From Methanolobus sp. (GTDB lineage Archaea; Halobacteriota; Methanosarcinia; Methanosarcinales; Methanosarcinaceae): a stretch of 64,000 nt of DNA. The notes beneath the pieces are model-generated. The model was not told the DNA's origin. It saw only the letters and a program-made list of their open reading frames with translations, and ran no database searches. How positions within the stretch are numbered: the first letter of the stretch is position 1; the number at the start of each line of letters is the position of its first letter. This document shows, piece by piece, positions 46,427 to 56,025 of the stretch. A program made the translations under genes and the position numbers. The DNA lies in the NCBI RefSeq assembly GCF_016278365.1, contig NZ_JADQBZ010000003.1, positions 186,001 through 250,000 of the forward strand, given 5' to 3'.

Positions 46427-49084
46427 GTGGATCTGAATCGTTTCACTCAAAAGGCCCAAGAGGCTGTTCAGGATTCAACAACGATTGCTGCGAGATACAG
46501 AAACCAGCAGATAGATTGTGAACACCTGTTGCTTGCGATGCTCGAACAGACAGGAGGCCTTGTGCCTACCGTGCTCAATAACCTGGGTGCAGACCTTGAG
46601 CAGATGACGCAGAAAGTAGAGCTGCATCTTGAGGGACTTCCCCAGGTATCGGGTCCTGGTGGCGAACAGGTCTATATGACACAAACCCTGCGACGCGTGC
46701 TGGACTCAGCTTCACGGGAAGCAGGGAAGATGAAAGATGAGTATGTCAGCGTCGAGCATCTTCTGCTTGCAATTGTTAGTGAGAGCAGTTGTTCAAGCAG
46801 TAAGATACTTGCTTCTGAGGGTGTCACAAGGGACAGGCTTCTGAATACCATCAAGGATGTAAGGGGTAACAGGAGGGTGACCTCGGAAAACCCGGAGGCT
46901 ACCATGGAGCCTCTCAAGAAGTACGGGATCGACTTTACGGATCTTGCATCCCAGGGAAAGCTCGATCCCGTGATAGGCAGGGATCAGGAAATAAGGCACT
47001 CCATAGAGATCCTTTCCCGACGCAGAAAGAACAATCCTGTGCTTATCGGTGAAGCAGGTGTGGGTAAGACCGCTATCGTGGAGGGACTTGCCCAGCGTGT
47101 GGCAAAGAGGGATGTGCCCGAGGCTATGAAGGATAAAAGGATCATAGCTCTTGATATGGGTGCACTTGTTGCGGGTGCCAAGTTCAGGGGTGAATTTGAG
47201 GAAAGGCTCAAGGCCGTTCTTAAGGAAGTGTCCGATTCTGAAGGTCAGATCATCCTGTTCATCGATGAGATCCACACAATCGTGGGTGCGGGTGCAACGG
47301 AAGGTGCGATGGATGCCGGTAACCTGCTCAAGCCCATGCTCGCCCGCGGCGAACTGCACTGCATAGGCGCAACGACTCTGGATGAGTACCGCAAGTACAT
47401 CGAGAAGGATGCTGCCCTGGAGCGTCGTTTCCTTCCAGTGCTTGTGGAAGAGCCCACTGTAGAGGACACTATTTCTATATTGCGTGGCCTGAAGGAGAAG
47501 TATGAGGTGCACCACGGGGTACGCCTGAAAGACTCTGCACTTGTCGCGGCCGCTGTAATGAGCAGCCGCTATATTTCTGACAGGTTCCTGCCTGACAAAG
47601 CCATAGACCTTGTGGACGAGGCCGCTGCCAAGAAGAGGACTGCCATCGACAGCAAGCCTGCCGAGCTCGATGAGGCGGACCGCAAAATAATGCAGCTTGA
47701 GATCGAGCGTGAAGCTCTTAAAAAGGAAAAGGACGAGGCTTCCAAAGAGAGGCTTGAAGCACTGGAAAAGGAGCTTGCTGACATAAGAGCAGAGTCTGAT
47801 GCCATGAGAGCCAGATGGGACATGGAAAAGCAGGCTATTTCAAAGCTTAATGCTCTTAAGCAGCAGATAGAAGATACCAAGGTGCAGCTTGAGATTGCGG
47901 AAAATGACAATAACCTGGAACTTGCATCAAGGCTGAAGTACGGCACCCTTATCCCCCTACAGAAGGAGTACACGCAGGAAGAGACTCGCCTTAAGGAAAT
48001 GCAGGGTGACATGCTCCTGAGTGAGGAGGTAGGCGAGGAGGATATTGCAGAGGTAGTGAGCCAGTGGACTCGCATACCTATAACCCGGCTGATGGAAGGC
48101 CAGCGTGAAAAGCTCATGCATTTCGAGGAGAATCTCCACAACCGTATCATCGGACAGGAGGAAGCCGTCAAGGCCGTGTCTGATGCGGTGATACGCAATT
48201 ATGCAGGTATCAAGGATCCGAAGCGGCCAATTGGCAGCTTTATATTCCTGGGCCCCACGGGTGTGGGTAAGACCGAGCTTGTAAAGGCTTTGGCGGCAGA
48301 ACTGTTCGACGATGAGAACAGCATGATACGCATTGACATGTCGGAGTACATGGAAAAGCACACTGTTGCTCGCCTTATCGGTGCTCCGCCCGGGTATATC
48401 GGCTATGATGAGGGCGGCCAGCTCACCGAAGCTGTGCGCAGACGGCCATACTCTGTGGTGCTGTTCGATGAGATCGAGAAAGCGCATCCGGATGTTTTCA
48501 ACGTCATGCTGCAGATACTGGACGACGGCAGGCTCACAGATTCTAAGGGGCGTACTGTGGACTTCAAGAATACCCTGATAACGATGACTTCCAACATTTT
48601 CGGAGGCGATCTTACCCAGCTGCTGGGCGACAGCAGCGGCACTTACAGGCCTGAGCAGGATTTCCCGCAACCGCAGAGCAGGAAGGAGGCTGATTATGCC
48701 GAGCTGCAGATAAGGGCCATGCAGGAGCTTGGCAAGTATTTCAGGCCGGAGTTCCTCAACCGCATCGATGAGGTTGTCATCTTCCATGCGCTCAAGCCCG
48801 AAGAACTGGCGCAGATAGTTGATATCAAGGTCGCGGACTTGCAGGAAAGACTTAAGGAGAAGAGGATAACCCTCAACATAACAGAAGATGCAAAGCTCTA
48901 TCTTGGTCGGGCAGGTTACAGCGAGACCTTCGGTGCAAGACCTCTTAAGCGTGTCATACAGAACGAGGTCGAGACAAAGATCGCCAAACTCATAGTTGCA
49001 GGCAAGGTGCCGGAAGGCTCTACAGTGACAGTGAACTCCGATGGTAAAGGTATATCTGTAAATGTAACTGAAGCTGCAGGATAA
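46427..49084 (+). CDS. clpB: ClpB disaggregase
   Basis: Hsp100 AAA+ disaggregase of 885 residues that rescues aggregated proteins, usually with DnaK. An N-terminal Clp domain ([19 protein letters not shown]), first ATPase module (GEAGVGKT, and [12 protein letters not shown]), the long coiled-coil middle domain around 400-530 with many Glu/Lys, and the second ATPase module ([23 protein letters not shown]) are all complete. I choose GTG 46427 because GGGAGATGAG lies just upstream and it gives the standard N-terminus; an in-frame ATG at 46412 is possible. Probably bacterial in origin, as are its neighbours. Confidence 0.95.
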   Translation: MDLNRFTQKAQEAVQDSTTIAARYRNQQIDCEHLLLAMLEQTGGLVPTVLNNLGADLEQMTQKVELHLEGLPQVSGPGGEQVYMTQTLRRVLDSASREAGKMKDEYVSVEHLLLAIVSESSCSSSKILASEGVTRDRLLNTIKDVRGNRRVTSENPEATMEPLKKYGIDFTDLASQGKLDPVIGRDQEIRHSIEILSRRRKNNPVLIGEAGVGKTAIVEGLAQRVAKRDVPEAMKDKRIIALDMGALVAGAKFRGEFEERLKAVLKEVSDSEGQIILFIDEIHTIVGAGATEGAMDAGNLLKPMLARGELHCIGATTLDEYRKYIEKDAALERRFLPVLVEEPTVEDTISILRGLKEKYEVHHGVRLKDSALVAAAVMSSRYISDRFLPDKAIDLVDEAAAKKRTAIDSKPAELDEADRKIMQLEIEREALKKEKDEASKERLEALEKELADIRAESDAMRARWDMEKQAISKLNALKQQIEDTKVQLEIAENDNNLELASRLKYGTLIPLQKEYTQEETRLKEMQGDMLLSEEVGEEDIAEVVSQWTRIPITRLMEGQREKLMHFEENLHNRIIGQEEAVKAVSDAVIRNYAGIKDPKRPIGSFIFLGPTGVGKTELVKALAAELFDDENSMIRIDMSEYMEKHTVARLIGAPPGYIGYDEGGQLTEAVRRRPYSVVLFDEIEKAHPDVFNVMLQILDDGRLTDSKGRTVDFKNTLITMTSNIFGGDLTQLLGDSSGTYRPEQDFPQPQSRKEADYAELQIRAMQELGKYFRPEFLNRIDEVVIFHALKPEELAQIVDIKVADLQERLKEKRITLNITEDAKLYLGRAGYSETFGARPLKRVIQNEVETKIAKLIVAGKVPEGSTVTVNSDGKGISVNVTEAAG

Positions 49085-49122
49085 GACTGGTTCCGGAGAA
49101 AGAGAGCATCTTTAAGAAGAGT

Positions 49123-49151
49123 AAGGATGGAGAGAGGATGGCTCCATCCTT
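49123..49151. terminator. Hairpin between convergent clpB and the 673-residue gene
   Basis: AAGGATGGAG pairs perfectly with CTCCATCCTT across a 9-base loop. It lies between two convergent genes and could end transcripts from both sides. Confidence 0.5.
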
Positions 49152-49179
49152 CTTGCTTAAGTTTTAAATTCTGACTGCA

Positions 49180-51201
49180 TTACAGCCCCAATGCCATTCT
49201 GATAAGGACTATCAAGCCCACAAAGAGGTTAAGGACGACAAGTCCACCTACTGCCATGGCGCCTATCTTTATCATGTTTGTGTTCAGTTTTGAACCCGTA
49301 TCAAGGAGTGAAAGGGCTTTCTGTACTGATTCCATGGTTTCGTTCGCTTTTGTAATTGCTTCTTTTGATTCTGTCAGGTTTGCATTGAGGTTGTCAAGCA
49401 ACAGGTCTATCCTTGGTTGTTCTTCTGTCCTGACTGTCCGAAGCACCGCATTCAATTCTTCAAGAGTACCCGGCACACCAGTGTTGAGATTATCAAGTAG
49501 CGCGTCTATACGCGGCTGTTCTTCTGTCCTGACGACCTGGAGCACACCATGTAGTTCCTCGAGTGTTCTTGGGACCTCTGCGTTAAGGTTATCAAGCAAT
49601 ATGTCTATGCGCGGTTGCTCTTCAGTTCTTACGCGGTTCAGGACTCCATGAAGCTCTTCAAGTGTCCCGGGGATAACTCCGGGAACCTCTACCCATTTAT
49701 TAGCTAGTTTCTCATATTTTTTATCCAGCTTCTGGGCCTGCCTGGCGTAGAACGCTTTCTGCGCCTTCATGGAATCATAGTTGCGCTGATAGCCATCGAA
49801 CTTGGTGCTAAGGGATGCGGATATCCGGGCGCCGTGTGGCTGCATTGAGGAATGCACGTAAGTATTGGAATTGGACGCTGCAGTCCCTGTTGCGACAGCT
49901 GCGGCGGTGGAGAGGGCTCTTAGACTTGCGCTGACATCCTTCGCTGCAAGGGTATCTCCTTCCTCCAATGCATTTACAATAGCACGATTAGCCTTAGATG
50001 CAATGGGACCGTCTTTACCGGCAGCTGATCCTATGGATCCTGCAGTTGAGCCTGATACTCCATCAACTTTGACGAGATTTCCGGTTTCCCGAATGACATC
50101 TGTTTCTAATGTGGCATCTTTCCCTATAATAGTGCCTGTATTTATGGAATCTTCCCGGACCGCTTCGATGACTACTGCTTCATCTTTTATGTTAACTACA
50201 GTGGTCATGTCGTCCTTTACGTTAACGACGCCGGCTTCATCTGTTATGTTAATGACGTTGGTTACATCATCTTTGATATTTCCTGCATTGATGAGGTCAT
50301 CCTTAATATTTTCCTGATTGATAGTGCTGTCGATGACGTTACCGATATTCATGACGCTGTCAAGAATATCTGATGCATAGATGTTCTCTTTTGGGACCCT
50401 GATGGAATCTATACCTATCTGGAATACATTTTCCGGGTAGACGCGGATCACATCTGCCATTCTGGATGTGAGAATTTCCTTTCTTGTCAGCAGTTTGTTA
50501 TAGTATTGTTTGTCGACCCTGATAGCTTCAAGATTGTCTTTAAGAGACTCGCTCTGCTCAGTGACAGGGATCGATACTTTCGTTGTGCTCACAAAGAGCT
50601 TTTTGATTTCCCGGAGTATTTCTTCACTAACTTCAAGGTTATCATCCAGAGAGGCCAGGATATCTTCTATCATGGGCTGCTCTATAGTGTTGAAACGCTC
50701 TAGTGATTCCTTTGCGTTGTATATGCCGGTTGTCAGCACCCCGGGTTCCTGATAGAATATGTTCTGTATCTCTTTATTGACTGCTGCAAGCCTGCCAAGA
50801 AGCTGGAACTGTTTGATCACCAGGTCCATATTCGATACAATGTCCCAGAAGTTGAAACTGAAACTTGAAGGATTGCTGACCCCAAGCTCCTTAAGTTCAT
50901 TTTCTACTTTCGTTTTCTCCTGCTTCAGGACATTAAGCCTTGATTTTTCTTCGTCCCACAGGTCCGCCTCACTTCTTGGTGTCAGCCTGTTGATAGTCAG
51001 GAGCTCTTCTGCTTCTTTCAGAGTGGATATTAGCTGCTCCCCTAATGTCTCGATCGTTGAACCGATGACTGCAATTGCAAGCCCTGCTTCTTCTGCGGCA
51101 TCGCCTGCAGATTCTGCTGCATTGCCTGCCTGATAGGCAGCTTTTCCTATAGTATATAATCCGCCTGTTGCAATACCTGCAACAACATCAAACCATCCCA
51201 T
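49180..51201 (-). CDS. Repeat-containing membrane-anchored coiled-coil protein, unknown function
   Basis: A 673-residue protein I do not recognise. The N-terminus (MGWFDVVAGIATGGLYTIGK) is amphipathic, followed by an Ala-rich helix and long charged helices (about 60-250). Residues about 270-370 hold loosely repeated NIKDD/NITDE units of 11-14 residues. A Gly/Ala/Ser-rich linker follows (370-460), then three 33-residue repeats (513-611) and a single membrane helix at the end (MIKIGAMAVGGLVVLNLFVG and on). It may be anchored by its tail with the bulk inside the cell. It is monocistronic and convergent with clpB. Confidence 0.75.
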   Translation of the reverse strand: MGWFDVVAGIATGGLYTIGKAAYQAGNAAESAGDAAEEAGLAIAVIGSTIETLGEQLISTLKEAEELLTINRLTPRSEADLWDEEKSRLNVLKQEKTKVENELKELGVSNPSSFSFNFWDIVSNMDLVIKQFQLLGRLAAVNKEIQNIFYQEPGVLTTGIYNAKESLERFNTIEQPMIEDILASLDDNLEVSEEILREIKKLFVSTTKVSIPVTEQSESLKDNLEAIRVDKQYYNKLLTRKEILTSRMADVIRVYPENVFQIGIDSIRVPKENIYASDILDSVMNIGNVIDSTINQENIKDDLINAGNIKDDVTNVINITDEAGVVNVKDDMTTVVNIKDEAVVIEAVREDSINTGTIIGKDATLETDVIRETGNLVKVDGVSGSTAGSIGSAAGKDGPIASKANRAIVNALEEGDTLAAKDVSASLRALSTAAAVATGTAASNSNTYVHSSMQPHGARISASLSTKFDGYQRNYDSMKAQKAFYARQAQKLDKKYEKLANKWVEVPGVIPGTLEELHGVLNRVRTEEQPRIDILLDNLNAEVPRTLEELHGVLQVVRTEEQPRIDALLDNLNTGVPGTLEELNAVLRTVRTEEQPRIDLLLDNLNANLTESKEAITKANETMESVQKALSLLDTGSKLNTNMIKIGAMAVGGLVVLNLFVGLIVLIRMALGL
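49369..49665 (-). repeat. Three tandem 99-bp repeats in the coding region
   Basis: Three units of 33 codons each begin TLEELHGVL or TLEELNAVL and contain VRTEEQPRID and LLDNLN. Units run 49567-49665, 49468-49566 and 49369-49467 in protein order. A shorter relative (FNTIEQPMIEDILASLDDNL) occurs near residue 170, so the motif was present before the tandem expansion. Confidence 0.88.
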
Positions 51202-51340
51202 GTTTTTCCTCCGTTGAATGTTTTAAAATGTTTCTATTAAATATGCTGTTAATATTTTATTAACTTCTGAAAATATAAACCTACCTATTTTTAAAATCAA
51301 TGATGACTTGAGGAGGATTGTCTCCTGTCTTTCTGGAAAG

Positions 51341-51350
51341 GTTTTTATAG
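51341..51350 (+). promoter_or_regulatory. Probable TATA box of the DUF169 gene
   Basis: GTTTTTATAG with AAAGG before it would direct a start near 51,372, about 60 bases before the DUF169 ATG. A short inverted repeat, AGGAG-GATTGT-CTCCT (51311-51326), lies just upstream and could bind a regulator. Confidence 0.4.
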
Positions 51351-51433
51351 GCTGATATCACAGTTGTGTATGTTTTTCACACATCCCTATTTCAAAACAT
51401 GTCGAGATAATTTACAGATGGAGATTGAACAAA

Positions 51434-52126
51434 ATGGAACTTAAAGAAATTAACAAATTTGGACGAGAGCTTAAAGAAATATTAAACCTGAAGACATCTC
51501 CTGTCGCAGTTGGGCTTGCTGCTGATGAGAATGACATTCCTCAAGGCATGGAAAAGATCGGTGAATCTACCAGGCATTGCCAGATGGTAGACAATGTTAG
51601 AAGGACTGGTTCTGCATTCTATACAACTTTGGATGATCACCAGTGTAAAGGAGGGGCTGCTGTAATGGGCATGAGTGAAATGGGAGAGAAGCTGAAGAAC
51701 GGCGAGTTCTACTTCCACCTTAATCACTTTGGCAACCTTGAAGCTGCAAGGAAGACCATGGAAAAAGTGCCTTATGTAACACCATTTTCTGTCAAGTCCA
51801 TCATGTACGCTCCACTGGAACAGGCAACATTCATACCGGACATTGTAGTCATAGTCACAACTCCCCGACATGTTATGGAACTGTCCCAGGCTTTACTTTA
51901 CACTTCAGGCGGCAGAATCGCTTCAAGCTTTGCAGGCAAGCAGAGCCTGTGCGGTGATGGCGTTGCACTCCCATATACTACAGGGGAGGTAGGTGTGACC
52001 GTAGGTTGCAGTGGAAGCCGCAAGTACACCCAGATACAGGATGAAGAGATGATTATCAGTATTCCTGTTGAGAAGCTTCCTGAACTGGTGAAGGCTGCAG
52101 ACAAGATGTTTGGCCAGCCCTGTTAA
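51434..52126 (+). CDS. DUF169 family protein
   Basis: A 230-residue soluble protein of the DUF169/COG2043 family common in methanogens and anaerobes. Recognisable parts are LNLKTSPVAVGLAADENDIP, TRHCQMVDNVRRTG, YAPLEQATFIPDIVVIVTTP, and the Cys-containing CGDGVALPYTTGEVGVTVGC. Conserved Cys residues hint at metal or cofactor binding; the function is unknown. I start at ATG 51434 because the TTG at 51425 is too close to GGAG. CobW-type metal GTPases follow it. Confidence 0.82.
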   Translation: MELKEINKFGRELKEILNLKTSPVAVGLAADENDIPQGMEKIGESTRHCQMVDNVRRTGSAFYTTLDDHQCKGGAAVMGMSEMGEKLKNGEFYFHLNHFGNLEAARKTMEKVPYVTPFSVKSIMYAPLEQATFIPDIVVIVTTPRHVMELSQALLYTSGGRIASSFAGKQSLCGDGVALPYTTGEVGVTVGCSGSRKYTQIQDEEMIISIPVEKLPELVKAADKMFGQPC

Positions 52127-52205
52127 AATCTCGTTCTGCAGATGGACAGGCATGGTTTCTTAACCTGCCTGTCATCTTCTATTATCCAGGATTTCTTGTT
52201 TTGTT

Positions 52206-52670
52206 CCTGATTTTATCCTTGTAGAACCCTCTGGCCTCGCTTTTGCCGACGTTATCATGCAAAACCTTGAGTTGATGAACTTTGGGGACTCCCTTGCTGT
52301 AGCGCCTGTTGTGACTCTTATCGACGGAACTCGCTTTAAGGATCTCATGAAAGGCTTAAGGACCTATATGCTCAGGCAGATCGGCAATTCGGAAATCCTG
52401 GTAATCACTAAAGTCGATGTTCTGGATCCTATTCAGGTTTCCTTAATTGAAGACTCCTTGAAGCAGTTGAACCCTTTGGCTACAGTGCTGAAGATGTCTC
52501 TTAAAACAGAATCCGCAGGTTTTGATGAACTGCTCAGGTTGATATCTCCACGCGTCTTAGATGCAAAGTCAGCTCCTGCACAAATGGCCACACCAGCACC
52601 AATAATGTGCACGACTACTGTTATACGGAAGTCTGTTGGAAACTCTCTTCCGTATTCCCGACAAGCTTGA
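52206..52670 (+). pseudogene. CobW-type GTPase fragment, truncated at both ends
   Basis: The frame from 52206 reads PDFILVEPSGLAFADVIMQN and continues colinear with the gene at 53046-54317 (about residues 86-200 of that protein), at roughly 60% identity. The P-loop, the CxCC metal motif and the whole C-terminal domain are missing, and the guanine motif NKVD has become TKVD. After about 52,560 similarity is lost. It is a decayed duplicate and cannot be an active GTPase. Confidence 0.8.
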
Positions 52671-53045
52671 TGGGCACCTGGCTTTTCTTGCTGCTCTTTT
52701 TAGATGTGGTCCCTATTTTTTTACTTCTTTCTGTTTTGGTATATACACAAACATTGCCACAATAGTATTTTTATTAGGATGTTAACTAATCAGTATCAAT
52801 TAGCTTATAATTTGTCCAGATAATTGCTTCCCCATTTATTGAAATTGGTACCTATTCAAAGATTGCTTGTATATCTTGTTTTTTTATATGTCTTTTTCAT
52901 TTTTATGCGTCATTAGATTGCGATAAATAATTCAGGACGTGCATGTGTTTTTTAATGCTAATTTGGCATAATACCAAAATACTACATGAGTTTATATATT
53001 ATGAACAATTAGTATTCTGTACATATCTATTATGGAGGATTTCAG
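52671..53045. other. AT-rich intergenic region with CobW promoter
   Basis: A 375-base region without a gene. TTTATATATT at 52991-53000 is a good TATA box; it predicts a start near 53,022 and a leader of about 24 bases carrying GGAGGATTT before the CobW ATG. Confidence 0.5.
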
Positions 53046-54317
53046 ATGGATGCGATTGTGATTGGTGGCTTCTTAGGTAGCGGAAAGACAACGACTGTGA
53101 TAAATATAGGTAAATCTCTGGCTGAAAGAGGTCATAGTGTAGCGATAATAGTTAACGAGGTAGGCGAGGTTGGAATTGATGGTGATATCATCTCCAAATA
53201 TGGGCTGGATACCAAGGAGATAACTAACGGCTGTATCTGCTGCACGCTCAAGCTGAACATGAAAGCCACATTGACAGAACTTCGTAACTCATATAATCCC
53301 GATTTTATTATAGTAGAACCCTCGGGCATCGCTTTTCCAAATGTGATAAAACAGAATCTTGAACTGATGAACTTTGGAGAATCCATAAGAGTGGCTCCTC
53401 TTGTAACCCTTATAGACGGAAGCCGTTTTAAAGATATAATGAAGTCCGTAAAGAACTATGCTGTAAGGCAGATAGAAGATGCAGAGATCCTTGTGATCAA
53501 TAAAGTGGACATTGTAGACCCCATCCGCGTCCCCATAATTGAAGAATCGGTGCAGCAGTTAAATCGCAAGGCCAAAATCCTGAAGATGTCATTGAGAAAG
53601 GAAGATGAAGGTTTCTATGAGATGATGAAGCTCATAGCTCCATCCGTAACAATTAAGGACGCGCCCAATGACACTCATGCAGAAGCTATTGGAACTCCGG
53701 CAAATTCATCGTCATCCGAAATTGCACTCCCTGTGTTAAATCCCCCGGGAGGACACACCCATTATGACAGCCACTCTTCAGGACTCGCTTCTTATGCCAA
53801 CGATTACAGGATACTGGAAGAGGATATTGGCAGAGAGGAAGCAAGATCAATTGCAATGGACATTGCAGCGGCAGTAAAATCTGCAATAATGCAGACTAGT
53901 CCGGAGTTTGTAGGTCACATCAAGATGTTCCTGGAGTCTCCCCGTGAGACTGTGAAGATAAGTATTACTTCCTACGCCGAGAATCCTGTACTTGATATTA
54001 TAAGGACGGCATCAGGAAATGCCCCCCGTTTCAAGATATTGACTGCAGTATCGGGTATGGAGGAGGACGGGCTCATCAAGCTGGTCGATGAGAGCGTGAA
54101 GGCTGTTTTTAGCAGAAACAACATGCTCTCCCAACGGTTGCATGAGCCGAAAGATCATGATCACGACCATGATCACCACGACCACCATGACCACGATGAA
54201 AATCCTGATCACCATCATAAACATCATCACAAGCTTCCCCCGGAGCAGGAAGTGCTGGATGACATCTATGATCACGATCTGGTAAATTCCGATAGTGAAG
54301 GTACTTGCCATCTGTAA
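53046..54317 (+). CDS. CobW-type G3E GTPase with His-rich tail
   Basis: A 423-residue metal-chaperone GTPase. GGFLGSGKTTTV (7-18) is the P-loop, VNEVGEVGIDG the switch, GCICCTL (Cys63, Cys65, Cys66) the conserved metal site, VEPSGIAFP and INKVD the G3 and G4 motifs. A CobW C-terminal domain follows, and the end (about 365-400) is packed with His and Asp (HDHDHDHHDHHDHDENPDHH). Such tails store or sense zinc, nickel or cobalt. Family members insert metals into target enzymes; the client here is not known. GGAGGATTTC precedes the ATG. Confidence 0.9.
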   Translation: MDAIVIGGFLGSGKTTTVINIGKSLAERGHSVAIIVNEVGEVGIDGDIISKYGLDTKEITNGCICCTLKLNMKATLTELRNSYNPDFIIVEPSGIAFPNVIKQNLELMNFGESIRVAPLVTLIDGSRFKDIMKSVKNYAVRQIEDAEILVINKVDIVDPIRVPIIEESVQQLNRKAKILKMSLRKEDEGFYEMMKLIAPSVTIKDAPNDTHAEAIGTPANSSSSEIALPVLNPPGGHTHYDSHSSGLASYANDYRILEEDIGREEARSIAMDIAAAVKSAIMQTSPEFVGHIKMFLESPRETVKISITSYAENPVLDIIRTASGNAPRFKILTAVSGMEEDGLIKLVDESVKAVFSRNNMLSQRLHEPKDHDHDHDHHDHHDHDENPDHHHKHHHKLPPEQEVLDDIYDHDLVNSDSEGTCHL

Positions 54318-54394
54318 GTCCTTCTTCTACCTCCTTTTTTCGAATCTCCGGGTTACTAAGTAAAGACTAATACAGATTTATAGGGTGCATCTTC

Positions 54395-55459
54395 ATGAAA
54401 ATATTCCTCCTAAGCGGTTTTCTGGGCAGCGGTAAGACAACCTCCGTTATTAAGATTGGCAGATATTTCAAAAACAAAGGCTATAGCGTATCTGTGCTTG
54501 TCAATGATGTCGGCGACGTGGGTGTGGACGGGCAGGTCATAAGCGAGAACGGGCTGGAATCCAAGGAGATGCCAAGAGGATGTATTTGCTGCACCCTGAG
54601 GTATGCTCTTGAGGCAAACATTGCCCTGGTTCAGGCACAGTACGACCCGGACATTCTTCTGATAGAGCCTACTGGTGTGGCTTTCCCCCAAAGGATCAAA
54701 GAGGAGATCGAGAAAATGGATTTTGGACCTGAAGTAAGCATGGGCTCTATCATCTCTATCCTTGATGGCAGCAAGTTCGACGTGATCATGAAACGCTCAA
54801 AGGATTCCATTGTGAAACAGACCAAAGATGCAGGTATAATACTGCTGAACAAGAAGGACCTGATAGAGCCGGGGAAACTCTCTGGTATAACTGCCACTAT
54901 TAAGGAAATGAACCCGGATGCGCGGCTTTTTTCATTGTCACTAAAAGAGGAAGACGGATTATTCCTGAACATGATGGACATGCTGGAAGCGGAGTTACAG
55001 GGCGTAATACCCCACTCAAGAGTTAAAAGTGGAAAAGAGCAGGATTCTTTTGACGTTTTATCTGAAGGTTCATGTACAGTTGGTGAAGATGATGATTTCG
55101 ATCATTTCAATGTAAGCAGTTATGCCGAATCATATGATATAAACAGTTCTCTTGACAAGGAAACGGCTACAAACCTTGCCCTGGACGTGATGCGTTCCAT
55201 CAAGAGCGGCGTGGTAAGGCTGAACCCTGCGTTCCTCGGGCATCTTAAAATGTTCCTGCAGACTGAAGCAGTATCATTAAGAGTAAGTGTGACATCTTTC
55301 AGGGACGATCCCGAAGTGGAACTTATCAGCACCAATGGCGCAGAGAAAAATAAATTCACGGTGTTTGCTGCTGTCACTGATATCGCGCGGGACGAACTTG
55401 CAGATATCGTAGAAGGCTCGGTATTTGCCAGATCTGGCGGGCTTGGCATAAGCACCTAG
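54395..55459 (+). CDS. CobW-type G3E GTPase, second copy
   Basis: A 354-residue paralog with the same plan: SGFLGSGKTTSV P-loop, VNDVGDVGVDG switch, GCICCTL at Cys63/65/66, IEPTGVAFP and LNKKD. It lacks the His-rich tail. The C-terminal domains share the segment SIKSGVVRLNPAFLGHLKMF. The two proteins may act as a pair, for example as loader and regulator in metal delivery. AGGGTG lies six bases before the ATG. It lies 77 bases after the first copy, so one transcript is likely. Confidence 0.88.
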   Translation: MKIFLLSGFLGSGKTTSVIKIGRYFKNKGYSVSVLVNDVGDVGVDGQVISENGLESKEMPRGCICCTLRYALEANIALVQAQYDPDILLIEPTGVAFPQRIKEEIEKMDFGPEVSMGSIISILDGSKFDVIMKRSKDSIVKQTKDAGIILLNKKDLIEPGKLSGITATIKEMNPDARLFSLSLKEEDGLFLNMMDMLEAELQGVIPHSRVKSGKEQDSFDVLSEGSCTVGEDDDFDHFNVSSYAESYDINSSLDKETATNLALDVMRSIKSGVVRLNPAFLGHLKMFLQTEAVSLRVSVTSFRDDPEVELISTNGAEKNKFTVFAAVTDIARDELADIVEGSVFARSGGLGIST

Positions 55460-55479
55460 CTTTCATCAATTCAAGAAAG

Positions 55480-55501
55480 AAGCTGTGTTTATACACAGCT
55501 T
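55480..55501. terminator. Hairpin between convergent cobW and cfbA genes
   Basis: AAGCTGTGT and ACACAGCTT form a perfect 9-bp stem with a TTAT loop, placed exactly between two convergent genes, the last two bases reaching the cfbA stop codon. It could end transcripts on both strands. Confidence 0.55.
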
Positions 55502-55896
55502 TAGAAAACTTCCTGTGCTCTCTTGAAGATAAGCTCCGCGATGAGCTTGTCACTGCCAAGGGGATTTCCATAGACGATCTTGACATTCTTACCATCGAAC
55601 TCTATGTTCCCTTCGTGAGTTTCCGGGTCCAGCTTAAGGATAGCCGGGATGTCCTGTGTGATATGGATGCCGGATGCAAGGAATACAGGCACTGCAGCTA
55701 TTTTTGTTACACCTGTACCTGCAAATGACTGGAGTGCTTCTTCGACAGTAGGTGTGCTGTTCTCCATAAATCCTGCTTTTACAATGTATTCAGGGTGGCT
55801 TTCTGATATCATATCTGCGATCTCTGTTACAACCTGGTTGTTATATGGTAATCTGCTGCCGTGCCCAATTGCAAGTATTCCTATCTTTTCACTCAT
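55501..55896 (-). CDS. cfbA: Sirohydrochlorin nickel/cobalt chelatase (CfbA/CbiX-S)
   Basis: A 131-residue single-domain chelatase, the normal size of the archaeal short form, which works as a homodimer. His12 ([11 protein letters not shown]) and His78 ([11 protein letters not shown]) are the metal-handling residues. In methanogens this enzyme inserts nickel into sirohydrochlorin as the first step to coenzyme F430, and can also insert cobalt on the way to cobamides. GGTGATAAA precedes the ATG. It lies after fdhD on the same strand. Confidence 0.92.
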   Translation of the reverse strand: MSEKIGILAIGHGSRLPYNNQVVTEIADMISESHPEYIVKAGFMENSTPTVEEALQSFAGTGVTKIAAVPVFLASGIHITQDIPAILKLDPETHEGNIEFDGKNVKIVYGNPLGSDKLIAELIFKRAQEVF

Positions 55897-56025
55897 TTTA
55901 TCACCAATTTATATAAGTATTATAAACATTATTAAAAGTGCTACTAAAGACGGCTTTAGTTTATATTAATGTAATATAACTCTTTTGCTTTTAAGCGGAC
56001 CTCCCCGTAGTCTTGCATGAAAGCC

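Noticed and set aside
47569-48787. Long antisense frames within clpB
   Set aside because: Composition is that of the complement of a high-GC3 gene; no binding site or family features.
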